From Acidimicrobiales bacterium (lineage in GTDB: Bacteria > Actinomycetota > Acidimicrobiia > Acidimicrobiales > RAAP-2), in NCBI GenBank assembly GCA_017882985.1, contig JADGOK010000068.1, positions 1-5,983 of the forward strand: DNA of 5,983 nucleotides, read 5' to 3'. Shown here piece after piece: positions 1-5,983 of this stretch. The notes under the pieces were generated by a model that worked only from the letters and a program-made list of their open reading frames with translations, made no database searches and was not told the origin of the DNA. Every line of letters starts with the position of its first letter. Position 1 is the stretch's first letter. The position numbers and the translations under genes are program-made.

Positions 1-1
1 C

Positions 2-271
2 GGACGATTCAGCGGTGGCACGCACGGGTTCTGCGTCGGTCACGTGGCGCCCGAGGCGCTCGACGGCGGTCCGATCGGACTCGTCGCCGACGGCGACCGA
101 ATCGAGATCGACGTGACGACCAACTCCATCAACCTGATGGTGGACCCCGCCGAGCTCGACGAGCGCGCCCAGCGCGTCGCTGCGTTCGTACCTCGCTACA
201 CGACCGGCGTGCTCGAGAAGTTCGCCCGACTCGTCCAGGGCGCCGAGACCGGGGCGGTGACGTCGCGGTAG
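2..271 (+). CDS. ilvD: Dihydroxy-acid dehydratase, C-terminal part (5' end outside window)
   Basis: IlvD is an iron-sulfur, Mg-dependent cytosolic dehydratase that converts 2,3-dihydroxy-3-methyl acids into the 2-keto acid precursors of valine and isoleucine. Only the last 89 residues are here, read in frame from base 2 to a TAG at 269-271. The fragment opens with GRFSGGTHGFCVGHVAPEA, the highly conserved C-terminal motif of the IlvD/Edd family; its serine (fragment residue 4) is the proposed catalytic base. It continues with DGGPIGLVADGDRIEID and ends with PRYTTGVLEKFARLV and GAVTS, the usual IlvD C-terminus, so the 3' end looks intact. An internal GTG at 44 lies within the conserved motif and is not a start. 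The gene ends about 40 bases before the ilvB leader peptide, and no terminator is seen between them, so ilvD transcripts could run into the attenuator. The family call is firm; the rest of the gene cannot be judged. Confidence 0.95.
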   Translation, partial: GRFSGGTHGFCVGHVAPEALDGGPIGLVADGDRIEIDVTTNSINLMVDPAELDERAQRVAAFVPRYTTGVLEKFARLVQGAETGAVTSR

Positions 272-276
272 GGCAC

Positions 277-305
277 TTGTGTGAGCGCTCAACCTGTGTC
301 AGGAT
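277..305 (+). promoter_or_regulatory. Probable promoter of the ilvB leader
   Basis: A -35-like TTGTGT (277-282) and a -10-like CAGGAT (300-305) are separated by 17 bases. Each matches the sigma-70 type consensus at only three of six positions, but the geometry is good: six bases after the -10 comes G312, the first base of the leader-peptide GTG. That would give an mRNA starting at or next to the start codon. Leaderless transcripts are common in actinobacteria. The location between ilvD and the attenuator is where a promoter for an attenuated ilvBNC operon is expected. The exact elements are inference. Confidence 0.45.
282..291. promoter_or_regulatory. 10-bp perfect palindrome in the promoter spacer (possible operator)
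   Basis: TGAGCGCTCA is a perfect inverted repeat between the proposed -35 and -10 elements, where a bound repressor would block RNA polymerase. No specific regulator family is recognised from this sequence, and a 10-bp palindrome can occur by chance in GC-rich DNA. Confidence 0.2.
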
Positions 306-311
306 AGAACC

Positions 312-362
312 GTGACGTCCCGTAACGTGATTCTGGTAGTAGTAGGCGCTAGCCGCCGGTAG
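312..362 (+). CDS. ilvB leader peptide (attenuator peptide, 16 aa)
   Basis: A short frame starting with GTG and ending with TAG encodes (M)[15 protein letters not shown]. Six of sixteen residues in a row (V-I-L-V-V-V, codons 327-344) are the branched-chain amino acids whose synthesis the downstream operon carries out. It is followed by a strong intrinsic terminator and then ilvB. This is the classic arrangement of transcription attenuation: when charged Val, Ile or Leu tRNA is scarce the ribosome stalls on these codons and the terminator does not form. The Corynebacterium glutamicum ilvBNC operon has a comparable leader, reported to be translated without a ribosome binding site. Here AGGA at 301-304 could act as a Shine-Dalgarno site seven bases before the GTG, but the same bases overlap the proposed -10 element, so either initiation mode is possible. 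The peptide probably has no function beyond ribosome stalling. Confidence 0.85.
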   Translation: MTSRNVILVVVGASRR

Positions 363-387
363 TCACGCGTACACGCACACCGGAGGC
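345..387 (+). promoter_or_regulatory. Predicted antiterminator and alternative hairpin of the ilvB leader
   Basis: GCCGCCGGT (352-360) can pair with ACCGGAGGC (379-387), eight of nine bases matching, with one G-A mismatch at 355/384. The right arm includes the first three bases of the terminator's 5' arm, so the two structures compete. The left arm can instead pair upstream: GGCG (345-348) with CGCC (354-357) over a five-base loop. The result is the 1:2, 2:3, 3:4 set of exclusive pairings known from trp- and ilv-type attenuators. A ribosome stalled on the Val codons at 336-344 would cover strand 1 and favour the antiterminator. One resting at the stop codon (360-362) would cover strand 2 and favour termination. 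Pairings were read by eye, without energy calculation. Confidence 0.6.
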
Positions 388-410
388 CTCCCAAGATGGG
401 AGGCCTTTTT
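385..410 (+). terminator. Rho-independent terminator (ilvB attenuator)
   Basis: GGCCTCCC (385-392) and GGGAGGCC (398-405) form a perfect 8-bp GC-rich stem with a five-base loop AAGAT, directly followed by TTTTT (406-410). It lies after the leader-peptide stop and 25 bases before the ilvB GTG, so it can only control entry of transcription into ilvB rather than end an upstream gene's own unit. Together with the branched-chain-rich leader peptide this marks an attenuator. Confidence 0.9.
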
Positions 411-424
411 GCTTATAGGAGAAC

Positions 425-430
425 AAAGGA
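425..430 (+). promoter_or_regulatory. Ribosome binding site of ilvB
   Basis: AAAGGA lies five bases before GTG 436 and supports that start. A second purine stretch, AGGAG (417-421), is 14 bases away, too far for normal use. A longer frame would begin with TTG at 409, inside the T-tract of the terminator, with no ribosome binding site, so that start is discarded. Confidence 0.75.
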
Positions 431-435
431 ACACC

Positions 436-2151
436 GTGCAACTCACCGGAGCCGAAGCACTGATTAAGAGTTTGGAGCAGCAGGGCGTCGACAGTGTGTT
501 CGGCCTGCCCGGCGGCGCGATCCTGCCGGTCTATGACCCCTTGCTCGATTCGTCGATCCGCCACATACTCGTACGCCACGAACAGGGCGCCGGTCACATG
601 GCCGAGGGCTACGCGATGGCGACCGGTCGTGCCGGCGTCGCCATGGTCACCAGTGGTCCCGGCGCGACCAACATCGTGACGCCCATCGGCAACGCCCACA
701 TGGACTCGACGCCGCTCGTCGTGATCACCGGCCAGGTGGCGACCGGATCCATCGGCACCGACGCCTTCCAAGAGTGCGACATCACCGGCATCACGATGGG
801 CATCACCAAGCACAACTTCCTCGTGCAATCCGCCCAGGAGATCCCTCGCGCGGTGGCGGCCGCCTTCCACCTCGCCACGACCGGCCGCCCCGGACCAGTC
901 TTGATCGACGTGCCCAAGGACGTCACCCAGTCGATGATGGACTGGTGGTACCCCTCGACGATCGAGGAGTACGACCTGCCGGGCTACCGTCCCGAGATCG
1001 CCCTGGACGAGGACGCCGTCGACCGGGCCGTGCAGCTGATCGCCGAGTCCGAACGACCCGTCCTCTACGTCGGTGGCGGCACGCTCAAGTCCAACGCGAC
1101 GAACGAGCTGCTCGCCTTCGCCGAACGCACCGGCATGCCGGTCGTCACGACCTTGATGGCGCGCGGCGCGTTCCCCGACTCACACGAGCAGCACCTCGGC
1201 ATGCCCGGCATGCACGGCGTGTACACCGCGGTCACGGCGCTGCAACGCGCGGACCTGCTGATCTCGCTCGGCGCGCGCTTCGACGACCGGGTGACCGGCA
1301 AGATCTCTGCGTTCGCTGCCGGAGCGAAGGTCATCCACGTCGACATCGACCGCGCGGAGTTCAACAAAGTTCGCCACGCCGACGTCGCGTTGCAGAGCAA
1401 CGTCGGCGCGGCACTGCGAGCCCTGGACGCACAGGGCGCCACACCCGCGTCGATGGACGCCTGGTGGCGCGAGATCCGTTCGTGGCAGGAGACCTACCCG
1501 CTCGTCTACGACGAGCCGACGCTCGAAGGTCCGCTGCGACCCCAGCACGTCATCGCCTCGATCGCCGAGAAGGCCGAACCGGGCACGATCGTCACCTCGG
1601 GTGTCGGCCAGCACCAGATGTGGGCCGCGCAGTTCTGGGACTTCGAGGAGCCGCGCACGTGGATCAACTCGGGCGGCGCGGGCACCATGGGCTTTGGCGT
1701 CCCGGCGGCGATCGGCGCGAAGGTCGGCCGACCGGACCGCACCGTGTGGTGCATCGACGGCGACGGCTGCTTCCAGATGACGGCGCAGGAACTCGTGACG
1801 GCGCGCGCCGAGGGGATCCCCATCAAGGTGGCGATCCTCAACAACGCGTATCTCGGCATGGTGCGCCAGTGGCAGGAGATGTTCTACGAGGAGCGCTACA
1901 GCGAGGTCTACCTCTCGGCGGACCTGCCCGACTACGTGAAGTGGGCCGAGGCGATGGGATGCGTCGGACTGCGCGCCACCAACCTGAAGGAGATGGACGA
2001 CGTGATCGACGAGGCGAACAAGATCAATGACGTGCCGGTCGTGATCGATTTTCGCACCGATTCTTCCGAGAAGGTCTTCCCGATGGTCGCCTCGGGCGCG
2101 AGCAACGACGACATCATCGTGCACCCGAGCCAGCAGGGGCGTGCGCGATGA
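436..2151 (+). CDS. ilvB: Acetolactate synthase (acetohydroxyacid synthase), large catalytic subunit
   Basis: This thiamine diphosphate enzyme condenses two pyruvates to acetolactate, or pyruvate and 2-ketobutyrate to acetohydroxybutyrate, the first common step of valine, leucine and isoleucine synthesis. The 571-residue length from GTG 436 is normal. Domains in order are the N-terminal TPP-enzyme domain (about 3-170), the central FAD-associated domain (about 190-330, with [14 protein letters not shown]) and the C-terminal TPP-binding domain (about 380-540). Visible residues include catalytic Glu49 in [22 protein letters not shown] at 107-113, and the TPP/Mg motif D441-GDG through N470 in [12 protein letters not shown]. 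Trp479 matches the plant Trp574 herbicide-contact site. At the site matching plant Pro197 this protein has Ala102, followed by Thr-Gly instead of Arg-Arg. The gene is first behind the attenuator and overlaps ilvN by four bases (ATGA), which suggests coupled translation of the two subunits. The glyoxylate carboligase and pyruvate oxidase families are related, but the adjoining ilvN and ilvC fix the assignment. Confidence 0.97.
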   Translation: MQLTGAEALIKSLEQQGVDSVFGLPGGAILPVYDPLLDSSIRHILVRHEQGAGHMAEGYAMATGRAGVAMVTSGPGATNIVTPIGNAHMDSTPLVVITGQVATGSIGTDAFQECDITGITMGITKHNFLVQSAQEIPRAVAAAFHLATTGRPGPVLIDVPKDVTQSMMDWWYPSTIEEYDLPGYRPEIALDEDAVDRAVQLIAESERPVLYVGGGTLKSNATNELLAFAERTGMPVVTTLMARGAFPDSHEQHLGMPGMHGVYTAVTALQRADLLISLGARFDDRVTGKISAFAAGAKVIHVDIDRAEFNKVRHADVALQSNVGAALRALDAQGATPASMDAWWREIRSWQETYPLVYDEPTLEGPLRPQHVIASIAEKAEPGTIVTSGVGQHQMWAAQFWDFEEPRTWINSGGAGTMGFGVPAAIGAKVGRPDRTVWCIDGDGCFQMTAQELVTARAEGIPIKVAILNNAYLGMVRQWQEMFYEERYSEVYLSADLPDYVKWAEAMGCVGLRATNLKEMDDVIDEANKINDVPVVIDFRTDSSEKVFPMVASGASNDDIIVHPSQQGRAR

Positions 2152-2687
2152 GTCCCGAACCCTTCCTCGGCACGACGTCGCGCACGCCGGTGCGCCACCA
2201 CATCCTTTCGGTACTCGTGGAGAACAAGGCGGGCGTGCTGGCGCGCATCGCCGGACTGTTCGCGAGACGGGGATTCAACATCTACTCCCTCGCGGTCGCG
2301 CCGGCCGAGAGTCACGCACGCTTTTCACGCGTCACGATCGTCGTCGACGCCGAGTCGGCCCCCCTGGAGCAGATCGTCGGCCAGTTGGACAAGCTCGTCA
2401 ACGTCGTCGCCATTACCGACCTGGCACCGGCCGACGCGGTAGAGCGCGAACTCCTGCTCGCGACGATTCAGACCAACACCGCCAATCGCACGTCCCTGCT
2501 CGACACGTTGGCCAACGCCGGTGCGGCGATCGTCGACGTCGACCCGGGCGCGGTCACGGTGATGCTCGCGGGCACGCCCGCCTCGTGTGACCAACTGGAG
2601 CGGGCCCTCGAATCCTTTTCAGATGTCGAGCTCCACCGGACCGGTCGCGTGGCACTCCCTAGACTCGGTGAGGCCGCGCCGCAGTAA
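2148..2687 (+). CDS. ilvN: Acetolactate synthase, small regulatory subunit
   Basis: IlvN binds the IlvB catalytic subunit, raises its activity and usually confers feedback inhibition by valine. The 179-residue protein has a short N-terminal extension (1-16), then an ACT domain (about 17-92) starting [34 protein letters not shown], and the C-terminal small-subunit domain (about 98-172) ending [10 protein letters not shown]. Asn26, Gly29 and Asn44 have the same spacing as Asn11, Gly14 and Asn29 of E. coli IlvH, positions linked to valine binding, so valine sensitivity is likely (inference). The ATG at 2148 overlaps the ilvB stop as ATGA, and AGGGG (2135-2139) sits eight bases upstream inside ilvB, giving both coupling and an independent ribosome binding site. 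The stop TAA is 52 bases before ilvC. The length is close to usual for this subunit and nothing looks broken. Confidence 0.97.
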   Translation: MSPEPFLGTTSRTPVRHHILSVLVENKAGVLARIAGLFARRGFNIYSLAVAPAESHARFSRVTIVVDAESAPLEQIVGQLDKLVNVVAITDLAPADAVERELLLATIQTNTANRTSLLDTLANAGAAIVDVDPGAVTVMLAGTPASCDQLERALESFSDVELHRTGRVALPRLGEAAPQ

Positions 2688-2739
2688 CCACGTTTCGCTT
2701 CACCCGCAACCCCGTTCACCAAGCAGAAAGTTACGACCG

Positions 2740-3774
2740 ATGACGACCATGTACTACGAAAAGGACGCCAAGCCCGAGCTCTTGAAGTCGAAGAAGATCG
2801 CCATTCTGGGCTACGGCTCACAGGGCCACGCGCACGCGCTCAACTTGCACGAGAGTGGCTACGACGTCCGCGTGGGACTGCGTCCCGAGTCGTCATCGGT
2901 CTTGAAGGCCGAGGACGCCGGTCTGCGCGTGCTCGGCATCGCCGACGCGGCGGCCGAAGCCGACGTCATTATGGTGCTCTTGCCCGACACCGAGCAGAAG
3001 CGCATCTACGACCTCGAGATCGCTCCGCACCTCACGCCCGGCAAGTGCCTGCTCTTCGCGCACGGTTTCAACATCCGCTTCGATCTCATTAAGCCGCCCA
3101 CCGACGTCGACGTCGCGATGGTCGCGCCCAAGGGCCCGGGGCACCTGGTGCGGCGCACCTTCCTCGAAGGCGGCGGCGTGCCGGCGCTGATCGCCGTGCA
3201 CCAGGACGCCACCGGTCACGCCCACGACATTGCACTCGCCTACGCGCACGGCATCGGCGCGACGCGCGCCGGCGTGCTCGAGACGACGTTCACCGAAGAG
3301 ACCGAGACGGACCTCTTCGGCGAGCAGGCCGTTCTCTGCGGTGGGGTGTCGGCGTTGGTTCGCGCCGGCTACGAGACCCTCGTCGAGGCGGGCTACCAGC
3401 CCGAGAGCGCGTACTTCGAATGCCTGCACGAACTGAAGCTCATCGTCGACCTGATGTACGAAGAGGGCATCACCGGCATGCGCTTTTCCGTCTCGGACAC
3501 CGCCGAGTACGGCGACCTCACGAGGGGACCGCGCATCATCAACGAGTCGGTCAAGGCCGAGATGAAGAAGGTCCTCACCGAGATCCAGGACGGCACGTTC
3601 GCCGCCGAGTGGGTGCTCGAGAACGAGATCGGACGTCCGCGCTACCGCGAGCTGCGCGACGCGGGCAAGAAGCACCCGATCGAGGACATTGGCAAGAAGC
3701 TTCGCGACATGATGCCGTTCGTGTCCGCGGGCAAGCAGAAGGTCTCGGACGTCTCGGGCGGCGACACCGACTAG
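2740..3774 (+). CDS. ilvC: Ketol-acid reductoisomerase, class I
   Basis: IlvC performs the Mg-dependent alkyl migration and NAD(P)H reduction of acetolactate or acetohydroxybutyrate to the dihydroxy acid used by IlvD. The 344-residue length fits the short class I form. The N-terminal Rossmann domain has G24-Y-G26-S-Q-G29-H, and the phosphate-binding loop GLRPESSS (46-53) with Arg48 and serines at 51-53 points to NADPH. His108 in FAHGFN and Lys131 in APKGPGH are expected active-site residues. The C-terminal knotted domain supplies metal ligands Asp191 and Glu195 (TDLFGEQ), Glu227 and Glu231 (ECLHE), and Ser252. The start ATG 2740 has AGAAAG (2725-2730) nine bases upstream. An in-frame ATG at 2749 is the only close alternative and would remove three residues. 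A much longer frame from 2587 would overlap ilvN by 101 bases and add unrelated sequence, so it is rejected. The gene is very likely co-transcribed with ilvBN. Confidence 0.97.
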   Translation: MTTMYYEKDAKPELLKSKKIAILGYGSQGHAHALNLHESGYDVRVGLRPESSSVLKAEDAGLRVLGIADAAAEADVIMVLLPDTEQKRIYDLEIAPHLTPGKCLLFAHGFNIRFDLIKPPTDVDVAMVAPKGPGHLVRRTFLEGGGVPALIAVHQDATGHAHDIALAYAHGIGATRAGVLETTFTEETETDLFGEQAVLCGGVSALVRAGYETLVEAGYQPESAYFECLHELKLIVDLMYEEGITGMRFSVSDTAEYGDLTRGPRIINESVKAEMKKVLTEIQDGTFAAEWVLENEIGRPRYRELRDAGKKHPIEDIGKKLRDMMPFVSAGKQKVSDVSGGDTD

Positions 3775-3807
3775 GGCCACGCGTCGAAGCGCTGACGCTC
3801 GCGTTCG

Positions 3808-3822
3808 CGCCCCGCAAGGGCG
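3808..3822 (+). promoter_or_regulatory. Small hairpin between ilvC and the MFS gene
   Basis: CGCCC (3808-3812) and GGGCG (3818-3822) form a 5-bp stem with a five-base loop. No T-run follows, so it is a poor terminator. It contains AAGGG (3816-3820), which would be the ribosome binding site if the transporter started at GTG 3826. It may be incidental in GC-rich DNA. Confidence 0.2.
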
Positions 3823-3843
3823 GTCGTGGAAGAATCGGAGACT

Positions 3844-5124
3844 ATGTCCTCCCCGACGACCCGCCGTGACACCTTCGGGGCACTCAAGACACGCGACTTC
3901 GCGTTGCTGTGGTCCGGACAGAGCATCTCGTCACTTGGTGACGGCGTCTTCACGATCGCCTTGGCACTGACCGCGCTTCGTATTGGAAAGAGTCCGGTCG
4001 ATCTGGCGTACGTTCTGGCGGCGCGCGCTGTCCCTTCGGTCGTCTTCGCGCTGCTGGGCGGTGTCGTCGTCGACAGGGTGTCACGACGTCTCGCGATGCT
4101 GGTCTCGGACGTGGTGCGCGGAGCAGCCGTGGGCGTCGTCGCGTTGCTCATCGCCCGAGGTGAACTGCGTCTTTGGGAGTTGATCGTGATGTCGGTGGTC
4201 TTTGGCGCGGCGGACGCCTTCTTCGGCCCGGCGTCGATGGCGATCATGCCCGAGCTGCTCGACGATCACCTCCTCGTACAGGGCAACGCCCTCAGCGAGA
4301 TGAGTGGCCAACTGGCGCAGGGACTCATCGGCCCGGCCCTCGGTGGGCTGGTCGTCGCAGCGATTGGCTACGCCTGGTCCTTCGGCATCGACGCACTCAG
4401 TTTCGTCGTTTCAGCGATGTGCCTCCTGGCGGTGCGGACGCGGACCACGCGTGAACGAGTTCACGGCACCGCGTTCGCCGAGGCGAGGGAAGGAATTGGT
4501 TACGTTCGCAGTCATCGGTGGCTGTCGGCGTCGCTGCTCGGAGCGGCCCTCGCGAATTTCTTCGGCATGGCGCCCTTGGGCGTCTTGTTGCCACTGCTCG
4601 TACGCAACGTGCTGCACGCCAGCGCGTTGTCCCTCGGCGTGGTGTTCGCCGCTGGCGGTGCCGCCGGCGTCGTGGCGTCAGTGGTCGTCGCGCGCCTGGG
4701 CTCTCCCCGCCTCCGCGTGACGGCGTTGTGGACCGCGTACGCCGCGTCGTCGCTCGCCATCGTGGCGATGACGGTCGCACCGAACGTCGGCGTCGTTGCC
4801 GCGTTGAGCGCGGTCGAGGTCGGACTCATCATCTACGGCGACGTCTTGTGGGTCGCGATGATGCAGGAGCTCGTGCCCCGAGACGTGTTGGGACGCGTCT
4901 CGTCGCTCGTCTACCTGCTCGCGTTCTCGCTCGGACCTCTCGGGATCCTGCTCGGTGGCGTCGCGGCGACGAGTATCGGTGTTCGCGAATCGTTTCTCGT
5001 GGGCGGTCTCGTCTCGGGGCTCATCTGCGTCGTCGTCCTCTTCTTACCGGGCGTTCGAGAGCCAGAACGTCCGGCCGCCGGCGAAGAACGAGACCCGGTG
5101 TCCGATTCGCCGTCGCCCGACTGA
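3844..5124 (+). CDS. MFS transporter, EntS/MFS_3-like efflux family
   Basis: This is an integral inner-membrane permease of the major facilitator superfamily. Its 426 residues contain about twelve hydrophobic helices in two halves separated by a charged stretch near 198-225. The opening LKTRDFALLWSGQSISSLGDGVF is typical of the MFS_3 group (enterobactin exporter EntS and macrolide-efflux-like proteins). The loop between helices 2 and 3 has the MFS motif A form G73-x3-D77-R78-x2-R81-R82. ALSEMSGQLAQGLIGPALGGLVVA followed by GIDALSF also matches that group. The C-terminal tail is polar and acidic. The family suggests proton-driven export of small molecules; the substrate cannot be read from the sequence. 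ATG 3844 has GGAG three bases upstream, a tight spacing; GTG 3826, preceded by AAGGG at five bases, would add six residues and is a fair alternative. The gene begins about 70 bases after ilvC with no clear terminator between, so some readthrough from the ilv operon is possible. Confidence 0.9.
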   Translation: MSSPTTRRDTFGALKTRDFALLWSGQSISSLGDGVFTIALALTALRIGKSPVDLAYVLAARAVPSVVFALLGGVVVDRVSRRLAMLVSDVVRGAAVGVVALLIARGELRLWELIVMSVVFGAADAFFGPASMAIMPELLDDHLLVQGNALSEMSGQLAQGLIGPALGGLVVAAIGYAWSFGIDALSFVVSAMCLLAVRTRTTRERVHGTAFAEAREGIGYVRSHRWLSASLLGAALANFFGMAPLGVLLPLLVRNVLHASALSLGVVFAAGGAAGVVASVVVARLGSPRLRVTALWTAYAASSLAIVAMTVAPNVGVVAALSAVEVGLIIYGDVLWVAMMQELVPRDVLGRVSSLVYLLAFSLGPLGILLGGVAATSIGVRESFLVGGLVSGLICVVVLFLPGVREPERPAAGEERDPVSDSPSPD

Positions 5125-5284
5125 GTCTCGCCAGTCCGCGGGGATCGCGATCACGCTGCCTCGTATCCCGGGTCACTCGAAGACATCGCGTTCACGCACC
5201 GCTGTCGGGGAGCCCCTCGGCGCCGTTTCGACGCGCGTAACGTCCCGGCGCGATGCTGACGACGGGCGAGTTCTACCTTGGATT

Positions 5285-5983
5285 CTAAGAAGAAGGCGCC
5301 CAAGGGCGGAGGTCCTCTTCCAACCAGATTCCCGGCGCCTTTTGCAAGAGTGACGCCACTTCGCTCTCGGGCACTGCTCTCGTGAAGAGGAAGCCTTGAC
5401 CGAGTCGACAACCGAAGCGGCGAAGACGTTCGAGCTGCGCTCGCTCCTCGATCCCTTCGGCGAGGACGACCGTATTGAGTTTCTGGCCGAGTGAGATGAT
5501 CGCTTCGAGCAGAGTGCTGTTCTGTTCGCTCTCGTGGATCGGACTCACGAACGACTTATCAATCTTGATGATCATGGGATTGAGTCGAGCGAGATAGGAG
5601 AGTGAGGAATACCCGGTGCCGAAGTCGTCGAGGGCGCTGCCGACGCCTATCTGGCGCAGGTAGGACAGGGTGTTCATGGTTTCCGTGGCGTCCAAGAGTG
5701 CCACCGTCTCGGTGATCTCGATGACGAGTCGCTCCGGCGCGAGTGCGCTCGCCGCCAGTTCGTCCTCAATCATCGAGATCAGCCCGGAACTGTGGAACTG
5801 GTGCGCCGAAAGGTTGACCGTGACGTAGGGCGCCCGCGCCGTATTGGGTGGTACTTCCCACCTGCTGGCGGCGGTGACGGCTTCATGTAACGCGAACGCT
5901 CCCAGATCGAGGATGAGTTCGCTCTGTTCGGCGAGCGGAATAAACACGTTCGGAGGGATCCAGCCCTGTTCTGGATGATGCCA
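5285..5983 (-). CDS. EAL-domain c-di-GMP phosphodiesterase, C-terminal part (5' end outside window)
   Basis: EAL domains hydrolyse the second messenger cyclic di-GMP to pGpG. The minus-strand frame is open to the window edge and gives 232 residues; a GTG at 5947 is internal. The fragment starts WHHPEQGWIPPNVFIPLAE, the stretch that directly follows the EAL signature motif, so the signature itself lies just outside. The remaining catalytic set is present: Asn57 in NLSAHQF, Glu89 in EITET, Asp119-Asp120 in LDDFGTGYSSLSYL with the loop-6 motif intact, Lys140 in IIKIDKSFV, Glu176 and Glu179 in LAEGIEE, and Gln196 in GQGFLF. An active phosphodiesterase is therefore likely, provided the missing signature Glu is intact. 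An N-terminal GGDEF or sensor domain is common in such proteins but cannot be seen. The stop TAG is at 5285-5287; the gene is convergent with the MFS gene. Its third codon positions look richer in A/T than those of the ilv genes. Confidence 0.93.
   Translation of the reverse strand, partial: WHHPEQGWIPPNVFIPLAEQSELILDLGAFALHEAVTAASRWEVPPNTARAPYVTVNLSAHQFHSSGLISMIEDELAASALAPERLVIEITETVALLDATETMNTLSYLRQIGVGSALDDFGTGYSSLSYLARLNPMIIKIDKSFVSPIHESEQNSTLLEAIISLGQKLNTVVLAEGIEERAQLERLRRFGCRLGQGFLFTRAVPESEVASLLQKAPGIWLEEDLRPWAPSS
5291..5343. terminator. Candidate bidirectional terminator between convergent genes
   Basis: AGAAGGCGCC (5291-5300) and GGCGCCTTTT (5334-5343) form a 10-bp stem with one G-T pair and a 33-base loop. 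On the plus strand the stem ends in TTTT, which could help end the MFS transcript. On the minus strand the reverse arm ends in CTTCT, near the EAL stop codon. The stem lies inside the last codons of the EAL gene. The large loop and the T-run being part of the stem make it only a moderate candidate. Confidence 0.3.

Noticed and set aside
409..435. Longer ilvB frame starting with TTG at 409
   Set aside because: The TTG lies in the T-tract of the terminator, has no ribosome binding site, and the nine extra residues do not resemble IlvB. GTG 436 has AAAGGA at five bases and begins the family-like QLTGAEAL.
774..2030. 418-residue plus-strand open frame inside ilvB
   Set aside because: It is extremely rich in Arg, Gly, Asp and His as expected for an out-of-frame read of GC-rich coding DNA, and it overlaps conserved ilvB sequence.
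1180..2124. 314-residue minus-strand frame opposite ilvB
   Set aside because: Antisense frame caused by G/C-biased third positions. Its composition is dominated by Arg, His, Val and Asp, with no recognisable domain.
2587..2739. 51-residue N-terminal extension of ilvC
   Set aside because: It overlaps ilvN by 101 bases in another frame, is low in family-like sequence, and IlvC proteins normally begin a few residues before the conserved YY/FY-x-D-A stretch.
2893..3780. 295-residue minus-strand frame opposite ilvC
   Set aside because: Same antisense artefact; the opposite strand carries a complete ilvC with all catalytic residues.
4518..5240. 240-residue Arg-rich plus-strand frame over the MFS gene and the following gap
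   Set aside because: It is a frame-shifted shadow of the transporter, with very high Arg content and no domain. A second such frame at 4955-5353 is rejected for the same reason.
5125..5284. Possible small gene or RNA in the gap between the MFS and EAL genes
   Set aside because: No frame with a start and ribosome binding site stands out. A GGGG-AG-CCCC palindrome near 5208-5217 has too small a loop for a good hairpin, and no T-run follows.
1..5983. Mobile element, CRISPR array, tRNA or other new system
   Set aside because: No transposase, regularly spaced repeats, tRNA-like cloverleaf or att-like direct repeats were seen. All genes belong to known families in an ordinary chromosomal context.

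Overview
The window is GC-rich DNA with strongly G/C-biased third codon positions in most genes. It carries a branched-chain amino acid locus of actinobacterial type: ilvD, then a leader-controlled ilvB-ilvN-ilvC cluster. The ilvBNC order, the GTG starts, a valine-rich leader peptide that may be translated without a Shine-Dalgarno site, and an IlvC with the short class I architecture all suggest an actinobacterium. The particular ilvD-ilvBNC order and an EAL-domain gene nearby would fit a lineage such as Acidimicrobiia, but that placement is inference.

Layout. Positions 2-271 are the 3' end of ilvD (dihydroxy-acid dehydratase). Positions 272-435 are a regulatory leader: a probable promoter (277-305) with a 10-bp palindrome in its spacer, a 16-residue leader peptide containing V-I-L-V-V-V (312-362), an antiterminator-type pairing (352-360 with 379-387) and a textbook intrinsic terminator (385-410) that ends just before the ilvB ribosome binding site. 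Then come ilvB (436-2151), ilvN (2148-2687, ATGA overlap) and ilvC (2740-3774). A 12-helix MFS efflux-type transporter follows on the same strand (about 3844-5124). After 160 bases in which no gene is seen, the 3' part of an EAL-domain c-di-GMP phosphodiesterase gene lies on the minus strand, convergent with the transporter and cut by the window edge (5285-5983).

How the genes work together. IlvB and IlvN form acetohydroxyacid synthase, IlvC reduces and isomerises its product, and IlvD dehydrates that to the 2-keto acid precursors of valine and isoleucine (and, via ketoisovalerate, leucine). Control is visible at two levels: transcription attenuation through the leader peptide, and probable valine feedback through the ACT domain of IlvN, whose three expected effector-site residues are present. 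The transporter and the EAL protein have no evident metabolic link to the ilv genes.

I see no mobile element, CRISPR array, tRNA, rRNA or new multi-gene system. The most interesting part is the compact leader at 277-430.
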